From the NCBI GenBank assembly GCA_007127275.1, contig SKZP01000403.1:1-6161 (forward strand): 6,161 bases of DNA, given 5' to 3'. Origin of the DNA: Planctomycetota bacterium (GTDB lineage Bacteria > Planctomycetota > UBA8742 > SKZP01). A model generated the notes under the pieces. It saw only the letters and a program-made list of their open reading frames with translations. It made no database searches and had not been told where the DNA came from. The position numbers were made by a program, and so were the translations under genes. Shown here in pieces: positions 1-3,910 of the stretch. The first letter of the stretch is position 1, and the number at the start of each line of letters is the position of its first letter.

Positions 1-792
1 CTCGCGTTCGCGGCCGCGCTCTTCGTGACGTGGCTGATCGGGGGAGTCGGGCGGCACGTCGCGCCAATTGCAGGCGTCGAGCTGCCACTCATCTCCCCAC
101 GGAAACTCGAGTGCCCGGCGCTCTTCATAATCCCAGCGGGCGGCCTTTTCCCATTCGGCCTCGCGCGGCAGGCGGCCGCCGACGAAGCGTGCGTAGGCGT
201 GGGCTTCGTACCAACTGATGCCGGTCACCGGATGATTCGGGGCGAGCGGAAACGGGGAGTATTCCTTGTGCCACACCTCCGGTTCGGTCCAATTGTGCAT
301 CTCGAGGATATTCAAGCCGCCGTCGGTCCAGTATGCCTCGCCGAAGCGGACGCGATCGGTATAGCCGCCGGCGTCGATGAAGCGCCGGTACTGTTCGCGG
401 GTGACCGCATGTTTGCCAATGTAAAAGCTACTGACGAAGACTTTGTGCTTGGGGCGTTCGCGACCGTTGCCGTGCCCCGTATTCGAGCCGCGCGTAAAAA
501 CGCCTCCCTCGACGAGCACGTAGGTTGCACCGTCATTGGGATTGCGCCATCTGCGCGGCATGTCGCGGATCTCTTCGTCCACCCAGTCCTCGCGCCAGAA
601 TTCTTCCTCGCCGATCTCGAGGTAGGCCGAGGTCTGCGTCGAGTCCTCGGCGTTGCCGCCAACCTCGTTCGCGTCGTTCTCCACTGGCGCCGGTGAGCGG
701 TCTTCGGCGTCAACGACCCCCCCGTACTCGACGATGAGGTAGGCCAGCGCCGCCAAAGCGGCGAGGATAAGGACGATAGCTAGGATTCGCAT
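1..792 (-). CDS. Membrane-anchored SUMF1/FGE-sulfatase domain protein (C-terminus cut by window edge)
   Basis: Read from ATG at 790-792 down to base 1, giving 264 residues with no stop; the C-terminus lies outside the window. Residues 3-22 are a hydrophobic segment (ILAIVLILAALAALAYLI) with no lipobox cysteine, so a signal anchor is likely. Residues 28-75 form an acidic, low-complexity linker. From about residue 88 the formylglycine-generating-enzyme fold is recognisable: VEGGVFTRGS (94-103), the stretch at 112-143 (E..KHKVFVSSFYIGK..VTREQY..FIDAGGY), HPVTGISWYEAHAYARF (187-203), GGRLPREAEWEKAAR (205-219) and FPWGDEW...CNW (230-243). Family members include true formylglycine-generating enzymes, EgtB-type C-N/C-S bond enzymes and many proteins of unknown role. 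The copper-binding cysteines that mark a real FGE lie near the C-terminus and cannot be checked. No sulfatase gene is seen here. It lies on the same strand as the AraC gene, 254 bases further on. Only a weak ribosome site (GGTGA) precedes the ATG. Confidence 0.9.
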   Translation of the reverse strand, partial: MRILAIVLILAALAALAYLIVEYGGVVDAEDRSPAPVENDANEVGGNAEDSTQTSAYLEIGEEEFWREDWVDEEIRDMPRRWRNPNDGATYVLVEGGVFTRGSNTGHGNGRERPKHKVFVSSFYIGKHAVTREQYRRFIDAGGYTDRVRFGEAYWTDGGLNILEMHNWTEPEVWHKEYSPFPLAPNHPVTGISWYEAHAYARFVGGRLPREAEWEKAARWDYEERRALEFPWGDEWQLDACNWRDVPPDSPDQPRHEERGRERE

Positions 793-827
793 GGTACGTT
801 CACCGTCATCTGACGCAGCAGCCTTGG

Positions 828-858
828 AAAAAAGGTGAGTCGTGGCCCCGGCAGCCAC
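828..858 (-). terminator. Hairpin plus T6 run, possible terminator or leader attenuator
   Basis: On the minus strand GTGGC (858-854) can pair with GCCAC (846-842) around a 7-base loop. Eight bases later comes TTTTTT (833-828). The gap between stem and T run is longer than in a standard intrinsic terminator. A competing GGTG/CACC pairing (856-859 with 834-837) would place a stem right against the T run. It could end the AraC transcript, or act in the leader of the SUMF1-domain gene, which starts 36 bases further on. Confidence 0.25.
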
Positions 859-946
859 CGCCCATCCGACGTTCACGGCCACGCGAGGCCTTTGGGTGGA
901 CGGAGTGATTCAATGAGCGATCCGCATGCGTGGTCGGTGCGCCTGT

Positions 947-972
947 GCCGCCGGGCGGCGTTTGCGCAAACG
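947..972. repeat. Two abutting palindromes
   Basis: GCCGCCGGGCGGC (947-959) is a perfect odd palindrome. It abuts CGTTTGCGCAAACG (959-972), a perfect 14-base palindrome. The second is built from the heptamer GCAAACG and its complement, the same heptamer that forms the palindrome upstream of the AraC gene. If the promoter candidate at 1012-1040 is real, both lie in the leader of the SUMF1-domain gene. There is no T run next to them, so they are not a standard terminator. Confidence 0.4.
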
Positions 973-1011
973 GAAAGGCATCACCTACAGCCGGGACCCT
1001 GCCGTACACCG

Positions 1012-1040
1012 AGTATACCGCACATTCCCTGACGAGCCAA
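1012..1040 (-). promoter_or_regulatory. Sigma70-type promoter candidate for the SUMF1-domain gene
   Basis: On the minus strand TTGGCT (1040-1035) is followed, after exactly 17 bases, by TATACT (1017-1012). The -10 matches the consensus at 5 of 6 positions and the -35 at 4 of 6. Transcription would start near 1005, giving a leader of about 210 bases before the ATG at 792. The -35 lies just past the AraC stop codon. The match is to the enterobacterial-type consensus, which may not hold fully in this organism. Confidence 0.4.
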
Positions 1041-1046
1041 CGATCT

Positions 1047-2054
1047 TCAGGGCCACGCGCTCGATCTTGTCGCCGCCGCGTCATCTTGCCGGCGCATCGC
1101 GCGTGGTGAACAACCCATTACCTGTTTGAAGGCGCGGCTAAAGGCCGCTTCCGAGCCGTATCCCAGTCGCTCGGCCAGTTCGCTCACCGACGAAGCGTCT
1201 TGCTGCATCATCGTCACGGCCATCTGCATCTTCCACTTGCGAACGTACTTCACAGGCGTGTCGCCGACGAGTTTTGCGAACTTCGCGGCGAACGCGGAAC
1301 GAGACATCGCGACGGCCTCGGCCAACGACGCTACCGACCAGGGCTCCTCGAGGTGTTGATGGATCAGCAGCAGAGCCCGGCCGATTTGCGGGTCGCGCAG
1401 CGCACCCAGCCATCCGGTCTGCGCCGCGGGGTCTTCCTCTATCCACGCACGGATCGCCTGAATCACGAGGATGTCGGCGAGGCGGGTAATCATCGCTTCA
1501 CCGCCCGGCTTGAGCGACTGCGCCTCCGTCGCGATCAGCCGCAGCGAGCTTAGCATCCAGTCCAGATGTAGCGACTTCCCTGCCTCGACGACAATCATCC
1601 CCGGCAGCAAACGAACCAGGTGCTCGGCCGCCGGGTGCTGCAGGCGAACCGCGCCGCAGACCATGCGCGTCGCAGCGCCACCGCCGCCGGCACGCAGAAC
1701 CTCGTAACGCTCGCTGATCCGCTCGCACGGCAACTCGAAAAGCGGCGTCGCCCGCGTCTCCGGTGCGTCCACGAGCTGATGCCCCTCGCCATGCGGCACG
1801 AGCGCAAACGTCCCCGCTTCCACGTGACGCGGCGCCTCCCCGGCGACCCTCAACAAGCCACCCCCGGCGGTAACAATGTGGAACATCATGCAGCCGGGCA
1901 TCGCGGGAAGGTCAATCCCCCAAGGTGCAGCCAACTCCGCACGGCTGTAGAAAACGCCGCTCATCCGCAACGAGTGCATCGCCTCCCCCAACGGATCCCT
2001 TGAAGGGGGCAGAATCATCTCCGCAGGGTTCGTCGTCGCGTCGCTCGTAGTCAT
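1047..2054 (-). CDS. AraC-family transcriptional regulator with Cupin_6-type sensor domain
   Basis: A 335-residue cytoplasmic DNA-binding regulator. Residues about 19-205 match the Cupin_6 (AraC_binding-like) domain, opening with DPLGEAMHSLRMSGVFYSRA and containing FALVPHGEGHQL (83-94). Residues about 224-322 form the C-terminal double helix-turn-helix: the first at about 241-262 (VASLAEAVAMSRSAFAAKFA) and the second at about 288-312 (SELAERLGYGSEAAFSRAFK, ending MGCSPRAMRR). No strong ribosome site precedes the ATG at 2054. A start at Met13 (2018) is possible, because the domain only begins at residue 19. The gene is divergent from the NmrA-DUF1772 operon across a 168-base gap, the usual arrangement for a local regulator; that it controls this operon is inference. 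Close relatives are commonly found beside short redox-enzyme genes. The ligand is unknown. Confidence 0.95.
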   Translation of the reverse strand: MTTSDATTNPAEMILPPSRDPLGEAMHSLRMSGVFYSRAELAAPWGIDLPAMPGCMMFHIVTAGGGLLRVAGEAPRHVEAGTFALVPHGEGHQLVDAPETRATPLFELPCERISERYEVLRAGGGGAATRMVCGAVRLQHPAAEHLVRLLPGMIVVEAGKSLHLDWMLSSLRLIATEAQSLKPGGEAMITRLADILVIQAIRAWIEEDPAAQTGWLGALRDPQIGRALLLIHQHLEEPWSVASLAEAVAMSRSAFAAKFAKLVGDTPVKYVRKWKMQMAVTMMQQDASSVSELAERLGYGSEAAFSRAFKQVMGCSPRAMRRQDDAAATRSSAWP

Positions 2055-2067
2055 GCGGGCATTGGGG

Positions 2068-2079
2068 GCAAACGTTTGC
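2068..2079. promoter_or_regulatory. Perfect palindrome GCAAACGTTTGC, LacI-family-type operator
   Basis: The 12-base palindrome is perfect, and outer bases extend the partial symmetry to 2061-2086 (10 of 13 pairs match). GCAAACGTTTGC, with its central CG, is the core of classic LacI/PurR-family operators. It lies 14-25 bases before the AraC start codon and downstream of the TTGACA at 2105-2110, where a repressor could block leftward transcription. AraC proteins usually bind direct rather than inverted repeats, so the protein bound here may be encoded elsewhere. One 12-base palindrome can also arise by chance in this length of DNA. Confidence 0.35.
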
Positions 2080-2088
2080 AGCCCATCC

Positions 2089-2105
2089 GGAAGCGTGGAC
2101 GAACT
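2089..2105 (+). promoter_or_regulatory. Direct-repeat box 1, possible AraC-type operator
   Basis: GGAAGCGTGGACGAACT here recurs as GGAACGTGGACCCACT at 2188-2203. The two share GGAA, CGTGGAC and ACT and differ by one inserted base and two substitutions. They have the same orientation, with the CGTGGAC cores 98 bases apart, and sit near the two ends of the divergent gap. AraC-family proteins typically recognise direct repeats of roughly this length, so these are candidate sites for the neighbouring regulator. The 7-base core also occurs by chance inside the NmrA-type gene at 2584-2590. Confidence 0.3.
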
Positions 2106-2187
2106 GTCAAGAAGAATAGACTGAGCGGCATGGCCCGTCTAGGTGTTCTCGCTTAGAGTCTTCCTCGCGCAGCGGAAAGCTGCTTCA

Positions 2188-2203
2188 GGAACGTGGACCC
2201 ACT
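2188..2203 (+). promoter_or_regulatory. Direct-repeat box 2, possible AraC-type operator
   Basis: This is the second copy of the box described at 2089-2105 (GGAACGTGGACCCACT). It ends three bases before the ribosome site of the NmrA-type gene. Binding here would therefore affect transcript elongation or looping rather than polymerase recruitment. Confidence 0.3.
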
Positions 2204-2206
2204 CGT

Positions 2207-2212
2207 AAGGAG
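2207..2212 (+). promoter_or_regulatory. Ribosome binding site that fixes the NmrA-type gene start
   Basis: AAGGAG lies 10 bases before the ATG at 2223. An in-frame GTG at 2193 would lengthen the protein by ten residues. That GTG lies inside direct-repeat box 2 and has only a weak AGGA three bases ahead of it. The family fold begins at about residue 11 of the ATG version, so the ATG is preferred. Confidence 0.7.
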
Positions 2213-2222
2213 CGACACCCCT

Positions 2223-3095
2223 ATGATAAGCGACAACACAACCGACCTTGGCCTCACTCTCGTGCTCGGTGGCACCGGAAAAACCGGCCGCCGCCTCGCC
2301 AACCGCCTTCGCGAGCATGGCCACACCGTACGCATTGGCTCCCGCTCGGCCTCCCCTGGCTTTGACTGGGAGGATCCGCGAACGTGGGGCGCGGCCCTCG
2401 AAGGCGTGCAGAGCGTATACATCACCTATGCTCCTGACTTGGCCGTGCCAGGAGCCGTCGAGGCAATTCAGGCCTTCACTGACCGGGCGGTCGCGAGTGG
2501 TGTCAAGCGGCTCGTGCTGCTTTCCGGGCGCGGCGAGCTGGAGGCGCAACGTTGCGAGCGGGTCGTCCAGCAAGCGGGTATCGCGTGGACGATCATCCGC
2601 TCCAGTTGGTTCAATCAGAACTTCAGCGAAGCCTTCTTCCGCGAGATGGTGGAGGGCGGCACAATCGCCTTGCCCGCCGGCGACGTTGCGGAGCCGTTCG
2701 TCGACTGTGAGGACATCGCCGATTTGGCGCTCGCCGCGCTGACCGAGCCGGGCCACGAGGGCCAACTCTACGAGGTCACGGGGCCAGAGCTTCTCACCTT
2801 CCGCGATGTCGCTCGGCTTCTCTCGGATGCGACGGGTCGGGAAATCCGCTACGTGCCGCTGACCGACGAGCAATTCGCGGCGGCAATGGCCGAAGAGGGC
2901 GTACCGGAAGACGCGGTGCAGATGCTGACGTACCTGTTTCGCGAAGTGCTCGACGGGCGCAATTCGCATCTGACCGACGGCGTGCAGCGTGCCCTCGGCC
3001 GCGAGCCACGCGACTTCGCCACATATGTGAAGCGGGCGGCAGCGGAGGGTGCCTGGACGACGGCCACGGCAAGCAGCAGCAGCGTCGAGGCGTAG
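2223..3095 (+). CDS. NmrA/EasG-like NAD(P)-binding protein
   Basis: A 290-residue soluble protein of the atypical short-chain dehydrogenase (NmrA) family. It most resembles the bacterial members grouped with the ergot-alkaloid EasG-like model. Visible marks are the Rossmann motif LVLGGTGKTGRR (13-24; G16, G19, G22), the cofactor-side strand VRIGSRSASPGFDWEDP (36-52), VYITYAPDLAVPGA (65-78), VKRLVLLSGRGE (94-105), WTIIRSSWFNQNFSE (122-136), PAGDVAEPFVDCEDIAD (151-167) and LDGRNSHLTDGVQRALGREPRDF (243-265). No Tyr-x-x-x-Lys catalytic pair of classical dehydrogenases is apparent, as is usual for NmrA proteins, which may reduce a substrate or only sense NAD(P). A low-complexity tail follows W278. 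The gene ends six bases before the DUF1772 gene, so the two are surely co-transcribed. The substrate is unknown, and fungal ergot chemistry should not be assumed. Confidence 0.92.
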   Translation: MISDNTTDLGLTLVLGGTGKTGRRLANRLREHGHTVRIGSRSASPGFDWEDPRTWGAALEGVQSVYITYAPDLAVPGAVEAIQAFTDRAVASGVKRLVLLSGRGELEAQRCERVVQQAGIAWTIIRSSWFNQNFSEAFFREMVEGGTIALPAGDVAEPFVDCEDIADLALAALTEPGHEGQLYEVTGPELLTFRDVARLLSDATGREIRYVPLTDEQFAAAMAEEGVPEDAVQMLTYLFREVLDGRNSHLTDGVQRALGREPRDFATYVKRAAAEGAWTTATASSSSVEA

Positions 3096-3101
3096 GCGCC
3101 A

Positions 3102-3587
3102 ATGACTACCGCCGCAAGTATACTCACCCTGATCGCCGCCCTTGGCAGCGCACTCATCGCGGGGCTGCTGTTCGCCTTTTCCACCGTCGTCATGCCGGCA
3201 CTCGCCCAGGTCGCGCCGCGCGAGGGGGCAGACGTGATGCAACGAATCAACCGCGTCATCCTCAACCCGCTCTTTCTCGGCACCTTCCTCGGCACCGCCC
3301 TCGCGACTCTGCTCCTCCTTTGGGCCGCGGCCGTTGCACCAAGCCCCGCCGTGCGCGCGTTTCTCCTTGGCGGCTCCTTCCTGTACCTTGTGGGTACGTT
3401 CTCGGTTACCGTTGTCTTTAATGTGCCGATGAACAATGTCCTAGACAGCCTCGACGTAGCGAGCGACGACGCCCAGCAATATTGGATTCGCTATCAGAGC
3501 CGCTGGACCGCATGGAACCACGTGCGCACCATCGCCTGCACCGCTGCCACGGCCTGCTACATCCTCGCCCTGTCGCTCGCCGGCTAG
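3102..3587 (+). CDS. DUF1772 (anthrone oxygenase-like) integral membrane protein
   Basis: A 161-residue inner-membrane protein of normal length for DUF1772. It has four predicted helices at about 7-31, 56-79, 85-108 and 138-159. Family signatures visible are F24-A-F-S...MPAL in helix 1, INRVILNPLF (49-58), VVFNVPMNNVLD (104-115) and W128...RW(135)TAWNHVRTI (134-144). These polar Asn, Trp, His and Arg residues are the conserved core of the family. Fungal relatives act with anthrone oxygenases that turn anthrones into anthraquinones; most bacterial members are uncharacterised. The start lies six bases after the preceding stop, with a weak GAGG (3087-3090) inside the end of the NmrA-type gene, suggesting coupled translation. 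Pairing with an NmrA-type protein suggests a two-component redox step on a small hydrophobic molecule. That role is inference. Confidence 0.9.
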   Translation: MTTAASILTLIAALGSALIAGLLFAFSTVVMPALAQVAPREGADVMQRINRVILNPLFLGTFLGTALATLLLLWAAAVAPSPAVRAFLLGGSFLYLVGTFSVTVVFNVPMNNVLDSLDVASDDAQQYWIRYQSRWTAWNHVRTIACTAATACYILALSLAG

Positions 3588-3631
3588 TAGACTGTCACAA
3601 TTGAATCCGTGGGTGGCACATCGCGGGCAAC

Positions 3632-3713
3632 GCCCATGGGCTTCGCCGGTGGGTCGGATCCTGTGTGCGCCCCCGACATACGGGCGAGGCCCCGCAGCCC
3701 GCAGCCCGTGGGC
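3632..3713. repeat. Branched inverted-repeat element, possible dispersed repeat or structured RNA
   Basis: An outer stem (3632-3641 with 3704-3713) encloses two smaller hairpins (3653-3677 and 3681-3694), giving a three-way-junction shape on paper. The near-identical arms GCCCATGGGCTT and GCCCGTGGGCTT also make it an imperfect direct repeat. This compact, GC-rich, palindromic form is typical of REP-like intergenic repeats. Only one copy is in the window, so its repeat nature is unproven. It shows none of the core sites of an integron attC element. Confidence 0.3.
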
Positions 3714-3900
3714 TTGTGAGATTACGAAACGCAACGGTGATCGGGTTTGGCTACGGGGGGGCATCAATCTGCCAAATACCCAGGTACCCGAGATTATTTT
3801 TGTTCGGCCGGCCTTGAACTCGATACGCTGCAAAAACGACTCGTTCCGTAGTCTGGCTTGCGCTTGCCGGGCGGTGCGCCGCGTCAAACATTGCCCGTGT

Positions 3901-3905
3901 AGGAG
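3901..3905 (+). promoter_or_regulatory. Ribosome binding site that fixes the lipoprotein start
   Basis: AGGAG is followed by AAGTGATG. The GTG (3908) and ATG (3911) are adjacent and in frame. The ATG is five bases from AGGAG and the GTG only two, so the ATG at 3911 is the likely start. The choice changes the protein by one residue. Confidence 0.7.
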
Positions 3906-3910
3906 AAGTG

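Larger units (their letters stand above)
793..1046. other. Spacer between the AraC gene and the SUMF1-domain gene
   Basis: I see no credible gene in this stretch. Both flanking genes run leftwards, so it should hold the 3' end of the AraC transcript and the control region of the SUMF1-domain gene. It contains a promoter-like element (1012-1040), two abutting palindromes (947-972), and a hairpin followed by a T6 run on the minus strand (828-858). A 92-codon minus-strand reading frame (806-1084) crosses it but looks like no protein and overlaps the end of the AraC gene. Confidence 0.6.
2055..2222. promoter_or_regulatory. Divergent control region between the AraC gene and the NmrA-DUF1772 operon
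   Basis: This 168-base gap must drive both genes. On the minus strand there is a perfect TTGACA (2110-2105), but no convincing -10 lies 16-18 bases downstream (GATGGG at the best spacing). I could not find a clear promoter for the rightward operon. The region holds the palindrome at 2068-2079 and two related boxes at 2089-2105 and 2188-2203. It also has a small hairpin, GCAGC-GGAAA-GCTGC (2169-2183), just ahead of the ribosome site of the NmrA-type gene. Confidence 0.55.
3588..3910. other. Non-coding spacer rich in inverted repeats
   Basis: I accept no gene in these 323 bases. The left part (about 3601-3716) is dense in pairing sequence. GCCCATGGGC (3632-3641) can pair over ten positions, one of them G-U, with GCCCGTGGGC (3704-3713). 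Inside that stem are GTCGG/CCGAC (3653-3657 with 3673-3677) and CGGG/CCCG (3681-3684 with 3691-3694). GGGC-AAC-GCCC (3625-3635) offers an alternative fold. The tandem GCAGCCC-GCAGCCC lies at 3694-3707. The right part has a bulged stem, GGGTTTGGC/GCCAAATACCC (3743-3751 with 3771-3781), with T5 about 15 bases later. The lipoprotein gene promoter must lie here, but I could not place it. Confidence 0.5.

Noticed and set aside
25..696. 223-codon plus-strand frame opposite the SUMF1-domain gene
   Set aside because: The minus-strand frame carries unmistakable SUMF1-family motifs; this is its shadow. It has no ribosome site.
806..1084. 92-codon minus-strand frame between the AraC and SUMF1-domain genes
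   Set aside because: It overlaps the AraC 3' end, crosses both palindromes and the promoter candidate, and encodes a low-complexity Arg/Gly-rich peptide with no known relative.
2193..2222. Upstream GTG start for the NmrA-type gene
   Set aside because: The ATG at 2223 has AAGGAG at good spacing and fits the family start. The ten extra residues would overlap the second direct-repeat box.
2139..3242. 367-codon minus-strand reading frame opposite the NmrA-type gene
   Set aside because: It is antisense to a clearly recognised enzyme and the start of the DUF1772 gene. It is Cys/His/Arg-rich with no family signature, and would fill the divergent control region. It is a GC-rich shadow frame.
3743..3801. 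Bulged stem followed by TTTTT as an intrinsic terminator for the DUF1772 operon
   Set aside because: The stem has a two-base bulge and a 19-base loop, the T run is about 15 bases away, and it lies more than 150 bases past the stop codon. It is too weak to call.
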